A model generated the notes under the pieces. It saw only the letters and a program-made list of their open reading frames with translations, ran no database searches and was not told the origin of the DNA. Below, in pieces: positions 28,968-39,344 of a DNA stretch of 64,000 bases (its first letter is position 1; each line of letters opens with the position of its first letter). The stretch is from Rhodospirillaceae bacterium (GTDB lineage Bacteria; Pseudomonadota; Alphaproteobacteria; SP197): NCBI GenBank assembly GCA_002722885.1, contig PBNE01000006.1, positions 418,695 to 482,694 of the forward strand, given 5' to 3'. A program made the position numbers and the translations under genes.

Positions 28968-29486
28968 TCAGGGCTCGTCGCTTGAGGGTGCGTTGAACAG
29001 AACATTAACCCGATCACCTTCGCCGGTCACCTGACTCTGTCCTGTTTCCAGGTTCATAGTAGCCGCATCACCACGCATTACCGCATCGGAGTTTGTCAGA
29101 ACCACATTGCCAATCAACGTGATGACGGCATTGTCGACATTGTAGGTGCCGGAATCTCCCTGGGCCGTTTCGTTGGGAGTGGCGAAAAATACATTCCCGA
29201 TCACCTCGATCAGGTGAATTGCATTGTCGTTGGCATCGGCGTTGTCGCGGTAGTGAACGATCAGCGTGTCTGACCGCAGCGTAAGGTCGCCCTGTTTGAC
29301 GTCGACGGCGCCCAGGAACGTCGCAATCTGGGCCGATTGTTCGACCTCCATGCTGTCGGCGGCGATCTCGATCGGAAGGCTGCTGTCATGACGCGACGTA
29401 TCGAGAATGCCGTCCTGCGCCCAGGCAGACGCCAGCATCAGGTATGCCGAGGCAACAAACGAGGTGCCGCGAAGTAGCGTGATCAT
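28968..29486 (-). CDS. lptA: LPS transport periplasmic protein LptA (OstA-like)
   Basis: A 172-residue exported protein with a signal peptide (hydrophobic residues about 8-22, likely cut after ASAWA). An OstA/LptA domain follows, with [14 protein letters not shown] and repeated short beta segments. LptA forms the periplasmic bridge carrying LPS from LptC to LptD. Its ATG overlaps the lptC stop by 4 bp, and lptB follows after 10 bp, so the three are one transcription unit. Confidence 0.9.
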   Translation of the reverse strand: MITLLRGTSFVASAYLMLASAWAQDGILDTSRHDSSLPIEIAADSMEVEQSAQIATFLGAVDVKQGDLTLRSDTLIVHYRDNADANDNAIHLIEVIGNVFFATPNETAQGDSGTYNVDNAVITLIGNVVLTNSDAVMRGDAATMNLETGQSQVTGEGDRVNVLFNAPSSDEP

Positions 29487-30163
29487 GGCTGCGACTCCGG
29501 GAAGAGTGTGAGGTATACGCGACCGTCGAAGTAGAGGCGGTCGCCGTTTTCGGTGACACGAAAGCCTTGTGCGTCGATCAGTCCGGCGGGCCCCTGTCCT
29601 GAGACTGGTAGATGGCCCTCTGCTATGCCCTGATCAAGGTCGATCAGGGCATAGTCGCTGTGAAGCTCGTAGCCTTCATCGGTGTAGACACTGACATTGG
29701 ATTCAACAACCAGCATCTGGCTGACCTGATCGTAGATTCCGCGATCTGATGAGATTGTGGCCCAAAGGCCGCTTTCCATCGTCATGTCGCCCTGCAGCTC
29801 TTCCAGGTAGATCAGCTCGTCATGGCCCTGCTCCTGCCAGGCAGTTGCCGCCGTCACTGTGTAGGGTTGGCCGTCCTTGTCAGTCCCCAGAAAGCGCGCG
29901 TTGGCCATCGTCGGCCGATCCTGCGCCGGCAGATTGAGCGTCTGCAGGTCAAGCATGTTGTTTGTGTTGGTGACGTTGAACGACGGCCAAACGACGACCG
30001 TGGTTGCCAGGATCAGGGCACTCGCTGGCAGCAGCCAGCGCATGAGGCCCACAAACCGTGTGTAGCGCCAATCGACCCTAGCGCGATGCTGCCGCGGTCG
30101 GACATGGCGGCCACGCAGGTCATTGCCCTGGCGCACTGCCGTCATGGTGTCGTCATGGCTCAC
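29483..30163 (-). CDS. lptC: LPS export system protein LptC
   Basis: A 226-residue bitopic protein. A positively charged N-terminus precedes one membrane helix (about residues 42-61, LMRWLLPASALILATTVVVW) and a periplasmic LptC domain. The GTG start at 30163 is chosen because GGAGGA lies 9 bases upstream; an ATG six codons later (30145) is the alternative. LptC accepts LPS from LptBFG and hands it to LptA. It follows rnd by 25 bp and overlaps lptA as ATGA. Confidence 0.88.
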   Translation of the reverse strand: MSHDDTMTAVRQGNDLRGRHVRPRQHRARVDWRYTRFVGLMRWLLPASALILATTVVVWPSFNVTNTNNMLDLQTLNLPAQDRPTMANARFLGTDKDGQPYTVTAATAWQEQGHDELIYLEELQGDMTMESGLWATISSDRGIYDQVSQMLVVESNVSVYTDEGYELHSDYALIDLDQGIAEGHLPVSGQGPAGLIDAQGFRVTENGDRLYFDGRVYLTLFPESQP

Positions 30164-30188
30164 GCCGACAGGTCCTCCGTGACGTTGG

Positions 30189-30800
30189 TCAGTGGCTGAA
30201 GATGTCCGGGTCTTCCCAGCCCAGAAGATCCAGCTGCGCGCGATAGGGAAGAAACTCGAACAACGCCAAAGCGAGTTCGCTGCGTTCCTCGCGTGCAAGC
30301 CTGCGATCGAACTCTTCCTTTAGACGATGCAGGTGCAGAACATCCGACGCGGCATAGTTTAACTGCTCGTTGGAGAGCTCTGCAGCTCCCCAATCGCTGC
30401 TTTGCTGCTGCTTCGAGATATCGATGTTGAGCAGTTCTTTGCACAGATCCTTCAGTCCGTGGCGATCTGTGAACGTACGAACCAATTTTGACGCTATTTT
30501 GGTGCAATAGACTGGTGCGACCACGACATTGAGATCTTGATAAAGCACAGCCAGGTCGGATCGAGCGAAGTGAAAGATTTTGAGCACGTCGGCATCACAC
30601 AGCAGCGCGGTGAGATTGGGCGCTTCGGTCTGGCCCTTTACGATCTGGACCATGTGTGCATTGCCGTCGCCAGACGAGAGCTGAACAAGACAAAGGCGGT
30701 CTCGATGGGGGTTTAGGCCCATCATCTCGCAATCGACAGCGACTACGGGACCCAGTTCCAGATCATTCGGAAGATCGCCTTGATAGAGAAGATTCGCCAT
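30189..30800 (-). CDS. rnd: Ribonuclease D-type 3'-5' exonuclease
   Basis: A 203-residue protein consisting only of the DEDDy exonuclease domain: VVAVDCEMMGLNP (first D and E), FHFARSDLAVL (second D) and NYAASDVLHLHRL (Y and final D). The HRDC domains of E. coli RNase D are missing, which is usual for this short alphaproteobacterial form placed upstream of lptC. It likely trims RNA 3' ends, tRNA included. Start at 30800 (MANLLYQGDLP) was taken in preference to a 20-codon extension. Confidence 0.9.
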   Translation of the reverse strand: MANLLYQGDLPNDLELGPVVAVDCEMMGLNPHRDRLCLVQLSSGDGNAHMVQIVKGQTEAPNLTALLCDADVLKIFHFARSDLAVLYQDLNVVVAPVYCTKIASKLVRTFTDRHGLKDLCKELLNIDISKQQQSSDWGAAELSNEQLNYAASDVLHLHRLKEEFDRRLAREERSELALALFEFLPYRAQLDLLGWEDPDIFSH

Positions 30801-30940
30801 GGAGTCCGCCGGGCCGTTGCGTGGTGTTCCGAAACTATGCCCTGCCCCGACAGGGCGCAAGGCAGCCGGCGGACAGTGTTCGGCCGGGGTCGTCGTCGCA
30901 TTCAGATGTTTTGGCGGATGAACTGTGTCCGGGAAGGATA

Positions 30941-31027
30941 TGGTGCCCAGGAGAAGACTCGAACTTCCACGGGATTTCTCCCACAGGTACCTGAAACCTG
31001 CGCGTCTACCAATTCCGCCACCTGGGC
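30941..31027 (-). tRNA. tRNA-Leu (anticodon CAG)
   Basis: On the minus strand the 87-base segment folds as a leucine tRNA with a long variable arm. The acceptor stem GCCCAGG pairs with CCTGGGC, an encoded CCA end is present at 30943-30941, the T-arm has GTTCGAG, and the anticodon loop TTCAGGT gives CAG. It lies upstream of rnd on the same strand. Confidence 0.95.
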
Positions 31028-31150
31028 TCGGGCCTCACCTATTGATGGCCGGTCCTGCTGTCAAGGCCACTTCATGGGCGATCACGCTCGGTCGTTGCAA
31101 ATTTCCGGGCGATCCGTTCTAAGAGGGGCGCATTCTCAGCGAGGGTCAAG

Positions 31151-32101
31151 ATGGCGCGTCGTGACATTGTGGTGTTCGGTGGTTCTGGGTTCATCGGGCG
31201 CTATCTGGTCCGTCGCCTCGCTTCGGACGGCTGGCGCGTGATCGTCGCAGTGCGCGATGTTGAGAACGCTGCATTCCTGCAGCCCCTTGGCGATGTCAGC
31301 CAGATTGTTGCTGTGCGGGCCGATATCACAGACAAGGCGCGTGTGGCTGAGGTGATCGAGGGTGCTTCGGCAGTCGTGAACCTCGTCGGTATTCTCTATG
31401 AACGCGGCCAACGCACCTTCCGGCGAGTCCACATCGATGGTGCCCGTAACATTGGCGAGGCGGCCGCAGCGGCCGGCATTCGGAATGTGGTGCAGGTCTC
31501 GGCCATCGGTGCATCCCTCCACGCGCCTGCCGCCTATGCACGATCCAAGGCCGCCGCCGAGAACAGCCTCCGAGAAGCTCTGCCCGAGGCAAAGATCGTC
31601 CGCCCCAGCATTGTCTTCGGCGCCGAAGATGGCTTCTTCAATCTGTTCGGCAGACTGGTGACCCTCTCGCCCGTTTTGCCGCTGTTCGGGGGAGGCATGA
31701 CCCGGTTCCAGCCTGTCTATGTCGATGATGTCGCGGCCGCCATCATGGCGTGTCTGGGCGATCCTGGGACCGCTGGCGAGACTTATAAGCTTGGCGGACC
31801 GTCGGTCTACACCTTCAAACATCTCATGGAGATGGTGCGTCGTGAGACACAGCGCCATGTCTGGCTAGTGCCAATGCCGTTCCTGTTTGTAAAGATCGGT
31901 GCGTTCTTTCTCCAGTTCGCACCGAAGCCGCTTCTGACGCCCGATCAGGTCAAACTTATGCAGGCTGACAATGTCGTGGCCTCCGGCAGTCTCGGGCTCT
32001 CCGAGCTTGGCATCGTTCCGACAACCGTCGAGGTTGAGGTGCCAACCTATCTTGCCCTCTATCGCCGTGGCGGCCTCAGGGGGCGGCCGCGTTTCGGCTG
32101 A
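31151..32101 (+). CDS. NDUFA9-like NAD(P)-dependent epimerase/dehydratase family protein
   Basis: A 316-residue atypical SDR. The nucleotide loop VVFGGSGFIGRYLVRRL is at about residues 7-23, with NLVGILYERG near 78 and IVRPSIVFGAEDGFFN near 150. These are features of the group related to the complex I accessory subunit NDUFA9, common in alphaproteobacteria. Members bind NADPH but often lack the catalytic Tyr-Lys pair; some may have ubiquinone or membrane roles. The gene ends 6 bp before the convergent uppP. Confidence 0.85.
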   Translation: MARRDIVVFGGSGFIGRYLVRRLASDGWRVIVAVRDVENAAFLQPLGDVSQIVAVRADITDKARVAEVIEGASAVVNLVGILYERGQRTFRRVHIDGARNIGEAAAAAGIRNVVQVSAIGASLHAPAAYARSKAAAENSLREALPEAKIVRPSIVFGAEDGFFNLFGRLVTLSPVLPLFGGGMTRFQPVYVDDVAAAIMACLGDPGTAGETYKLGGPSVYTFKHLMEMVRRETQRHVWLVPMPFLFVKIGAFFLQFAPKPLLTPDQVKLMQADNVVASGSLGLSELGIVPTTVEVEVPTYLALYRRGGLRGRPRFG

Positions 32102-32107
32102 ATCGGC

Positions 32108-32896
32108 TCAGAGGTAGATCCAGGCGAGCAGAACCACGCCCAGGGCCAGCCGGTAGACAACGAAGGGTGTAAAGGTGGAACGGCGAAGCCAGGCCATCAG
32201 GACCCAAATGGCAACAAGCGCTGATACAAAGGCCATGCCGGCGGCAATCAGCGTTGATTGTGTCAGAGCCGTATTCCCGCTCTCGTAGACATCCAGGCCG
32301 GCCAGCAGTGCCGCTGCCGCGATCACAGGAATCGAAAGCAGCATGGAGAAACGCGCCGCGGCTTCGCGCTCGAAGCCCATGAACCGCGCTGCCGTCATGG
32401 TGATGCCGGATCGGCTGGTTCCCGGAATCAGCGCAAGAACCTGAGCGAGGCCGATCACGATGGCCGAGCCCCAGCTCATGTGTTCCATGCGCCGCAGTGT
32501 CATGCCGAAACGGTCGGACATCCAGAGAAGCAGGCCAAAGCTCAGTGTTGCCCAGGCGATCACAGCCGGGTCGCGCAGTTGATCCTGGCCGATCATGTGC
32601 AGGGCGAAGCCGGCGATGCCGACAGGTATCGTGGCCAGAATGATCATCGCCGCCAGTGGGCGTGTGCTGGCCGTGCCGGATTCGGTCAACCCCCGGAGAA
32701 TTCGAATAATGTCACGCCAGAAATAGACAATGACCGCCAGAAGCGTGCCGAAGTGCACGGCGATGTCGGTCTCAAGGCCCTGATCAGGCCATTCGAGCAC
32801 CTGCGATGTCAGAATCAGATGCCCCGACGAGCTGATCGGCAGGAATTCGGTCAGGCCCTGAACCAGCGCCAGAACGGCCAACTGCAGCAACGTCAC
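32108..32896 (-). CDS. uppP: Undecaprenyl-diphosphatase
   Basis: A 262-residue integral membrane phosphatase that recycles the undecaprenyl lipid carrier for peptidoglycan and other surface polymers. The two signature stretches, LTEFLPISSSGHL near residue 20 and IPGTSRSGITMTAARFMG near 165, carry the active-site residues, and about eight hydrophobic segments are visible. The GTG at 32896 is preferred because GGAG lies 9 bases upstream and it gives the usual (M)TLLQLAVLALVQG start; an ATG at 32911 is the alternative. Confidence 0.93.
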   Translation of the reverse strand: MTLLQLAVLALVQGLTEFLPISSSGHLILTSQVLEWPDQGLETDIAVHFGTLLAVIVYFWRDIIRILRGLTESGTASTRPLAAMIILATIPVGIAGFALHMIGQDQLRDPAVIAWATLSFGLLLWMSDRFGMTLRRMEHMSWGSAIVIGLAQVLALIPGTSRSGITMTAARFMGFEREAAARFSMLLSIPVIAAAALLAGLDVYESGNTALTQSTLIAAGMAFVSALVAIWVLMAWLRRSTFTPFVVYRLALGVVLLAWIYL

Positions 32897-33040
32897 GAAC
32901 CCGCACTCCATAAGGAACCTGAAGAATCATAGCATGATGGTCGGTGCCGACGACTTCAATAATAGGTCAAATAGCATGTCCTAAGTGAGGCGCTTTCTAC
33001 GGTGTTTTCTTGTTTCTCGAATCACAATCAGTCTATTGTA

Positions 33041-33069
33041 TTAATTAAGGTCAGTTATAGTGACATAAT
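33041..33069 (+). promoter_or_regulatory. Possible promoter for gltD-gltB
   Basis: The 251-bp divergent gap between uppP and gltD is markedly AT-rich. TTAATT at 33041-33046 and CATAAT at 33064-33069 are 17 bp apart, about 80 bp before the gltD start. The -10 match is good and the -35 weak. No sigma-54 (GG-N10-GC) element was recognised. Confidence 0.3.
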
Positions 33070-33147
33070 TGGTCGAATTTCCTCGCGCATCGGCTGGAGT
33101 TCCCTTAGAACGCGCGTCCCCGAACTGATTCGGACCGGACCAGGATC

Positions 33148-34590
33148 ATGACCACAGAGCTGCTGAGTTTTGTCTATACGCCCCAACAGCGCCCGGACAA
33201 GCGTCCGGCCGAACGGCGTCGGACCGACTTTGGCGAGATTTTCGACGAGTTTTCGCCGGATCGTGCAGAGGTTCAGGCGTCACGCTGTTCGCAATGTGGC
33301 ATTCCGTTTTGCCAGGTACATTGTCCCCTGCACAACAACATTCCAGACTGGCTCAAGCTGACGGCTGAGGGCCGTATGGACGAGGCCTACGAGCTGACCT
33401 CGGCCACCAACACCTTCCCCGAAATCTGCGGCCGCATCTGCCCGCAGGATCGCCTGTGTGAAGGCAATTGCGTCATCGAAAAGGGTTTCGAATCCGTCAC
33501 CATTGGTGCGGTGGAACGCCACATCACAGAAACAGCCTTCGAGAACGGTTGGGTCACGGGCCCGCAGCCGCTTGTCGAACGCGACCATTCGGCCGGTATT
33601 GTCGGTGGCGGTCCTGCCGGCCTGGCTGCAGCCGACGTCCTGCGCCGCTACGGCTATAAGGTCGAGGTCTACGACCGGCACGACCGCATCGGCGGGCTGC
33701 TCATCTACGGCATCCCTGGCTTCAAGCTGGAAAAGTCCGTCGTTGAACGGCGCACGACCCTGCTTGCCCAGAGTGGTGTCGTCTTCCATACGTCGACGGA
33801 TGTCGGGCGGGACATTTCCTTTGCTGACCTGCAGGCCAAGCACGACGCAGTCTTGCTGGCCACAGGCGTCTATCAGGGCCGCGACATCAAGGCGCCGGGT
33901 GTCGGATTGCAGGGGGTCGTGGCGGCGCTCGATTATCTGATTGCCAGCAACCGCACCGGTCTGGGCGGCGACGTGCCAGCGTTCACCAGCGGCGAACTCA
34001 ACGCCGCCGGCAAGAACGTTGTGGTCATCGGCGGCGGCGACACGGCGATGGACTGCGTGCGGACCGCGGTCCGGCAGGGGGCCAAAGCGGTGACCTGCCT
34101 CTACCGCCGCGACCGCAACAACATGCCGGGCAGCCAGCGCGAGGTCTCCTATGCGATGGAGGAAGGAGTTCACTTCGAATTCCTCTCCGCACCGGAAGCC
34201 TTCCTGGGGGATGACCGGGTCGAAGGGGTCCGTGCGGTCCGTATGCGCCTGGGCGAGCCCGATGAAGAGGGCCGCCTCAGACCACAGGTTGTTCCCGATT
34301 CCACGTACCGCATCGAGGCTGATCTCGTGCTCAAGGCGCTGGGCTTCGATCCGGAACCGATCGCCGAGACGTTTGAAACCCCTGATCTCGACGTGACCCG
34401 GTGGGGCACGGTGAAGACGGCCTTCCTCACCGGGGAGACCAGCCTTGATGGCGTCTGGGCGGCCGGCGACATTGTGCGTGGCGCCTCGCTTGTGGTCTGG
34501 GCCATCCGCGACGGCCGCGACGCCGCTGAATCCATACACCTCCACCTGGAAGCCCTGGCTGATGCCGAGCAGCTTCAGGCCACAGGTTAG
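33148..34590 (+). CDS. gltD: Glutamate synthase small subunit (NADPH)
   Basis: A 480-residue flavoprotein that supplies NADPH electrons to GltB for making two glutamates from glutamine and 2-oxoglutarate. N-terminal cysteines for Fe-S clusters are in CSQCGIPFCQVHCP near residue 48 and CGRICPQDRLCEGNC near 95. The FAD loop IVGGGPAGLAAADVLRR is near 150-166, and the NADPH loop VVVIGGGDTAMDC near 291. gltB follows after 9 bp. The order gltD-gltB is the reverse of the E. coli operon. Confidence 0.95.
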   Translation: MTTELLSFVYTPQQRPDKRPAERRRTDFGEIFDEFSPDRAEVQASRCSQCGIPFCQVHCPLHNNIPDWLKLTAEGRMDEAYELTSATNTFPEICGRICPQDRLCEGNCVIEKGFESVTIGAVERHITETAFENGWVTGPQPLVERDHSAGIVGGGPAGLAAADVLRRYGYKVEVYDRHDRIGGLLIYGIPGFKLEKSVVERRTTLLAQSGVVFHTSTDVGRDISFADLQAKHDAVLLATGVYQGRDIKAPGVGLQGVVAALDYLIASNRTGLGGDVPAFTSGELNAAGKNVVVIGGGDTAMDCVRTAVRQGAKAVTCLYRRDRNNMPGSQREVSYAMEEGVHFEFLSAPEAFLGDDRVEGVRAVRMRLGEPDEEGRLRPQVVPDSTYRIEADLVLKALGFDPEPIAETFETPDLDVTRWGTVKTAFLTGETSLDGVWAAGDIVRGASLVVWAIRDGRDAAESIHLHLEALADAEQLQATG

Positions 34591-34599
34591 GAGGCCGTC

Positions 34600-37500
34600 A
34601 TGAACCATGTCTTTGATCCTCGTGCGGTGAGCGCTGAGATCGCGCGTCTCGACCGGGACGGTCTCTACGATCCCGCCTTCGAGCACGATGCCTGCGGTGT
34701 CGGCTTTGTCGCCTCTCTCGACGGCAGGCCGCGCCGTGATGTTGTGGTGGCCGGCGTTGATGCCTTGAAAGCTGTGTGGCACCGCGGTGCGGTCGACGCC
34801 GACGGCAAGACCGGTGACGGCGCTGGTATCCAGGTCCAGATTCCCCAGGGATTTTTCAAGGAGCATGTCGAGCGTACAGGACACGAGCCCGGCAAGGGCC
34901 GGCTTGCGGTCGGCATGGTCTTTCTTCCGAAGACCGATCTCGGTGCGGCGGAGGTCTGCCGTGCGATTGTCGAGTCCGAAATCCTGAAGTTCGGCTACCG
35001 CATCTTCGGCTGGCGCCAGGTGCCGATCGATAGCGCGATCATCGGCGAGAAGGCCAACGCAACGCGACCCGAGATCGAGCAGATCATGATCGCCAACGAG
35101 GAGGCGATCGCCGACGAACAGTTCGAGCGCGATCTCTACATCATCCGGCGCAAGATCGAGGCACGGGTGCGTGAGGCGCAGGTCGCCGACTTCTATGTCT
35201 GTTCACTCTCCTGCCGCTCCATTGTTTACAAGGGCATGTTTCTGGCAGAGCAGCTCTCGGCCTTCTATCCCGACCTGCTGGACGAGCGGTTCGTTTCGAA
35301 TTTCGCGATCTTCCATCAGCGTTATTCGACCAACACCTTCCCCACCTGGAAGCTCGCTCAGCCCTTCCGCATGCTGGCCCACAATGGCGAGATCAACACG
35401 GTGCGGGGCAACACCAACTGGATGAAGAGCCACGAGGCCAAGATCGGCCATGATGCTTTTGCCGAGCATCTCGACGTGATCAAGCCGGTCATTCAGTCCG
35501 GTGCTTCGGATTCTGCGGCGTTGGATGCCGTTTTCGAGCTTATGGTCCATGCCGACCGCACGGTTCCGCTCGTGAAGACTATGCTGATCCCCGAGGCCTG
35601 GGCCGACAATGCCGATCTCTCCGATGAGGTCCGTGCGTTCTACCTCTACTGCAACACCGTCATGGAACCATGGGACGGCCCGGCCGCCATTGCCGCGTCC
35701 GACGGTCGTTGGGTCATCGCGGGTATGGACCGGAACGGCCTGCGCCCGATGCGCTTCTCCCAGACCCGCGACGGCCTGCTGTTTGTCGGCTCCGAAACCG
35801 GCATGGTGCCGATCCCCGAACAGGATCTAGTGCACTGCGGACGCTTGGGCCCGGGCGAGATGATCGCCGTTGACCTGGCCAAGGGTCGGCTGTTCAAGGA
35901 TACTGAGCTCAAGGAACATCTCGCCGGCCAGCAGCCCTACAGCCAGTGGGTCGGCAACATCACCCATCTCGATTCTCTGGTGGAGCCTGAAGACGGCAGC
36001 CAACGTCTGTTCGACGCCGGTGACCTTAAGACGCACCAGCGCGCCGCGAGCTATTCGATCGAGGATCTCGAACTGATCCTCCAGCCCATGGTCGAGCTGG
36101 CCAAGGAAGCGATCGGCTCGATGGGTGATGACACGCCGCTTGCCGTGCTGTCCGATCACTATCGCGGGCTGCACAACTTCTTCCGGCAGAACTTCAGCCA
36201 GGTGACCAACCCGCCGATCGATTCTCTGCGTGAACGCCGTGTCATGACGCTTGATACCAGGCTGGGCAATCTCTCGAACATTCTCGATCAGGACGAAAGC
36301 CAGACCCGCATCCTGCAGCTCCAGTCTCCGACGCTCACCAACGCGCAATTCCAGGCAATGGCGCGCTACATGGGGCGCACAGCGACATCGATCGATTGCA
36401 CCTTCGCTTCGGCGGGTGATGACGCCAACGCGCTCTCCGATGCGATCCAGCGCATCCGCCAGGAGGCCGAAGACGCGGTGCGCGGCGGTTGCGAACACAT
36501 CATCCTGACCGACGAAGCTGTCGGGCAAGGTCGTGTGGCAATCCCGATGATTCTGGCCGCCGGTGCGGTTCACAGCCACCTTGTAAGCCAGTCGTTGCGA
36601 ACCTTCGTCTCGATCAACGTGCGCAGTGCCGAATGTCTGGACGTGCATTACTTCGCTGTGCTGATCGGTGTCGGTGCCACCACAGTTAATGCCTACCTCG
36701 CCGAGGAGAGTATTGCTGAACGGCATCGCCGTGGCCTGTTTGGGGATCGCGATCTCACAGACTGTGTCGCACGCTACAAGAAGGCGATCGACGACGGGTT
36801 GCTGAAGATCATGTCGAAGATGGGAATCTCGGTGATTTCGTCCTATCGCGGGGGTTACAACTTCGAGACCATCGGTCTGTCGCGCACGCTCGTGGCAGAG
36901 GTGTTCCCAGGCATGCCGTCGCGCATCTCAGGCATCGGCCTCACCGGCATCCAGCGCCGCTCATTGAAGCTTCACGGCGAAGCCTATCGCCACAAGGTTA
37001 CAGCTCTGCCCATCGGTGGCATCTACCGTTACCGCAAGGGTGGCGAGACGCATGCTTTCGAGGCCGCCCTGGTACACACGTTGCAGAACGCGGTCGCCAG
37101 TGACAGCTACCAGCTCTACAAGCGCTACGCCGACGGCATGAACCAGCGGCCACCGTTCGATCTGCGTGACCTCCTTGCCTTTAATGCCCGCTCGGAGCCC
37201 CTGGAGATCGATGAGGTCGAATCGATCACCGAGATCCGTAAGCGCTTCGTCACACCCGGCATGTCGCTGGGCGCGCTTTCGCCGGAGGCGCACGAAACGC
37301 TCACCATCGCGATGAACCGGATCGGAGCACTCTCGGATTCAGGAGAGGGCGGTGAAGACCCTGAGCGGTTCCATCCTCGCCCCAACGGGGATAATCCGAA
37401 CTCGCCCATCAAGCAGGTCGCCTCAGGCCGCTTTGGCGTGACAGCCGAGTACCTGACGAACTGCCGCGAGCTTGAAATCAAGATTGCCCAGGGTGCCAAG

Positions 37501-39129
37501 CCGGGCGAGGGCGGTCAGCTTCCGGGCTTCAAGGTGACAGAGATGATCGCAAAGCTGCGCCACGCCACACCCGGTGTGATGCTGATTTCACCGCCGCCGC
37601 ATCACGACATCTATTCGATCGAGGATCTGGCCCAGCTCATCTACGACCTCAAGCAGATCAATCCGACCGCGCGAGTTTGCGTGAAGCTGGTGAGTCAGGC
37701 CGGTGTCGGCACCGTGGCGGCAGGCGTCGCCAAGGCCAAGGCTGATGTCATTCTGATCTCCGGCCATGTTGGCGGTACCGGCGCCAGCCCGCAGACCAGC
37801 ATCAAATATGCCGGCGCGCCGTGGGAAATGGGTCTGGCTGAAGCGAATCAAGTGCTCACCCTCAATCGCCTCCGCCACACGATCCGCCTTCGCACCGATG
37901 GTGGAATCCGGACCGGCCGCGATGTAGTGATCGCCGCCATGATGGGAGCCGAGGAGTATGGTGTCGGCACGGCCTCGCTGGTCGCGATGGGCTGCATAAT
38001 GGTGCGCCAGTGCCATTCCAACACTTGCCCAGTCGGTATCTGCACGCAGAAGGATTCGCTTCGCACCAAGTTCGAGGGCACGCCCGAGAAGGTTGTGAAC
38101 CTTTTCTCTTTCATTGCCGAGGAGGTGCGTGAAATCCTGGCGTCGCTGGGCGTCCGTTCGCTCGATGAAATCGTCGGCCGCACGGACCTGCTCAAGCAGG
38201 TCAGCCGTGGCAGCGAGGATCTCGACGACCTCGATCTTAACCCGCTGCTGGTTCAGGCCGACTCCGGCGATCTTCCTCGTCATTGTGTGACCGAGGGCAG
38301 GATCGAGGTTCCCGATACTCTGGATGCCCAGATGATTCGGGACGGCAAGGCGGCTCTCGACGAGCGCGAGAAGATGCAGTTGGCCTACAACGTCCGGAAC
38401 ACACACCGTGCCGTGGGCACGCGCCTTTCGTCGGAGATCACGCGCCGGTTCGGCATGGACGGTCTGCCACCGGCGCACATGACCGTTCGCTTGCGCGGTT
38501 CCGCAGGCCAGTCGCTTGGCGCCTTTGCCGTTCAGGGTCTCAAGCTCGAGGTCTTCGGTGATGCCAACGACTATGTCGGTAAGGGGCTTTCGGGCGGCAC
38601 CATCGTTGTGCGGCCGCCTGCCTCCAGTGAGCGTATCTCACAGGTCAACACCATCATTGGCAACACGGTGCTTTACGGCGCGACCGCCGGCCAGCTCTTT
38701 GCTGCCGGACAGGCGGGCGAGCGTTTCGCGGTGCGCAACTCCGGCGCCGACGTGGTGGTCGAAGGCTGCGGTTCCAACGGCTGCGAATACATGACCGGCG
38801 GCACGGCCGTCATACTGGGCTCTGTCGGTGCAAACTTCGGGGCCGGCATGACCGGCGGCATGGCCTTCATCTACGATCCGGACAACGTCCTGCCCCGCCA
38901 TATCAATGACGAGAGTGTTGTCTACCAGAGGCTTGCCAGCGCCCATTGGGAAGGCGTCATGAAGTCTCTGATCGCCATCCATGCCCGTGAGACCCAGTCG
39001 GACTACGCAGCACGCATTCTGCGTGAGTGGGATCTTCTGGTCGGTCGTATCTGGCAGGTCTGCCCGCGGGAGATGATCAATCGGTTGCACAACCCGCTGG
39101 ACGACGGAAACCTCCGCCAGACCGCCTAA
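34600..39129 (+). CDS. gltB: Glutamate synthase large subunit
   Basis: A 1509-residue enzyme. A propeptide of about 30 residues precedes the catalytic Cys of the glutaminase domain (HDACGVGFVASLDG). The central domain and the FMN synthase domain follow, then the 3Fe-4S cysteines in GCIMVRQCHSNTCPVGICTQ near residue 1130, and a GXGXG beta-helix at the C-terminus (GCGSNGCEYMTGG). TAGGAGG lies a few bases before the start. With GltD it forms the main ammonium-assimilation route beside glutamine synthetase. All domains look intact. Confidence 0.96.
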   Translation: MNHVFDPRAVSAEIARLDRDGLYDPAFEHDACGVGFVASLDGRPRRDVVVAGVDALKAVWHRGAVDADGKTGDGAGIQVQIPQGFFKEHVERTGHEPGKGRLAVGMVFLPKTDLGAAEVCRAIVESEILKFGYRIFGWRQVPIDSAIIGEKANATRPEIEQIMIANEEAIADEQFERDLYIIRRKIEARVREAQVADFYVCSLSCRSIVYKGMFLAEQLSAFYPDLLDERFVSNFAIFHQRYSTNTFPTWKLAQPFRMLAHNGEINTVRGNTNWMKSHEAKIGHDAFAEHLDVIKPVIQSGASDSAALDAVFELMVHADRTVPLVKTMLIPEAWADNADLSDEVRAFYLYCNTVMEPWDGPAAIAASDGRWVIAGMDRNGLRPMRFSQTRDGLLFVGSETGMVPIPEQDLVHCGRLGPGEMIAVDLAKGRLFKDTELKEHLAGQQPYSQWVGNITHLDSLVEPEDGSQRLFDAGDLKTHQRAASYSIEDLELILQPMVELAKEAIGSMGDDTPLAVLSDHYRGLHNFFRQNFSQVTNPPIDSLRERRVMTLDTRLGNLSNILDQDESQTRILQLQSPTLTNAQFQAMARYMGRTATSIDCTFASAGDDANALSDAIQRIRQEAEDAVRGGCEHIILTDEAVGQGRVAIPMILAAGAVHSHLVSQSLRTFVSINVRSAECLDVHYFAVLIGVGATTVNAYLAEESIAERHRRGLFGDRDLTDCVARYKKAIDDGLLKIMSKMGISVISSYRGGYNFETIGLSRTLVAEVFPGMPSRISGIGLTGIQRRSLKLHGEAYRHKVTALPIGGIYRYRKGGETHAFEAALVHTLQNAVASDSYQLYKRYADGMNQRPPFDLRDLLAFNARSEPLEIDEVESITEIRKRFVTPGMSLGALSPEAHETLTIAMNRIGALSDSGEGGEDPERFHPRPNGDNPNSPIKQVASGRFGVTAEYLTNCRELEIKIAQGAKPGEGGQLPGFKVTEMIAKLRHATPGVMLISPPPHHDIYSIEDLAQLIYDLKQINPTARVCVKLVSQAGVGTVAAGVAKAKADVILISGHVGGTGASPQTSIKYAGAPWEMGLAEANQVLTLNRLRHTIRLRTDGGIRTGRDVVIAAMMGAEEYGVGTASLVAMGCIMVRQCHSNTCPVGICTQKDSLRTKFEGTPEKVVNLFSFIAEEVREILASLGVRSLDEIVGRTDLLKQVSRGSEDLDDLDLNPLLVQADSGDLPRHCVTEGRIEVPDTLDAQMIRDGKAALDEREKMQLAYNVRNTHRAVGTRLSSEITRRFGMDGLPPAHMTVRLRGSAGQSLGAFAVQGLKLEVFGDANDYVGKGLSGGTIVVRPPASSERISQVNTIIGNTVLYGATAGQLFAAGQAGERFAVRNSGADVVVEGCGSNGCEYMTGGTAVILGSVGANFGAGMTGGMAFIYDPDNVLPRHINDESVVYQRLASAHWEGVMKSLIAIHARETQSDYAARILREWDLLVGRIWQVCPREMINRLHNPLDDGNLRQTA

Positions 39130-39344
39130 ACACCCAAAGCCGGCAATTCTTCCCGAGGCCTGTGCGCGCCGTCACTTGTTCGGCGGCGGTTCGCTGTCAT
39201 GTGCAAGAGCGAGCGCAGCTTGGTTGCCGGGTTTGGGGCTCGTTTTGGGAAGCATGCGATTTGAACATTGCGACCGTTTGCGTGGATAGCGTTTCGACGC
39301 CGTCCTAATCGCTACAACTTGGCCGCCTTCTTCAGGATTGTGGT

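Noticed and set aside
33280..34884. Long minus-strand frame opposite gltD and gltB
   Set aside because: It is a shadow of strongly biased GC-rich codons on the plus strand, where gltD and gltB are unmistakable; no similarity or ribosome site supports it.
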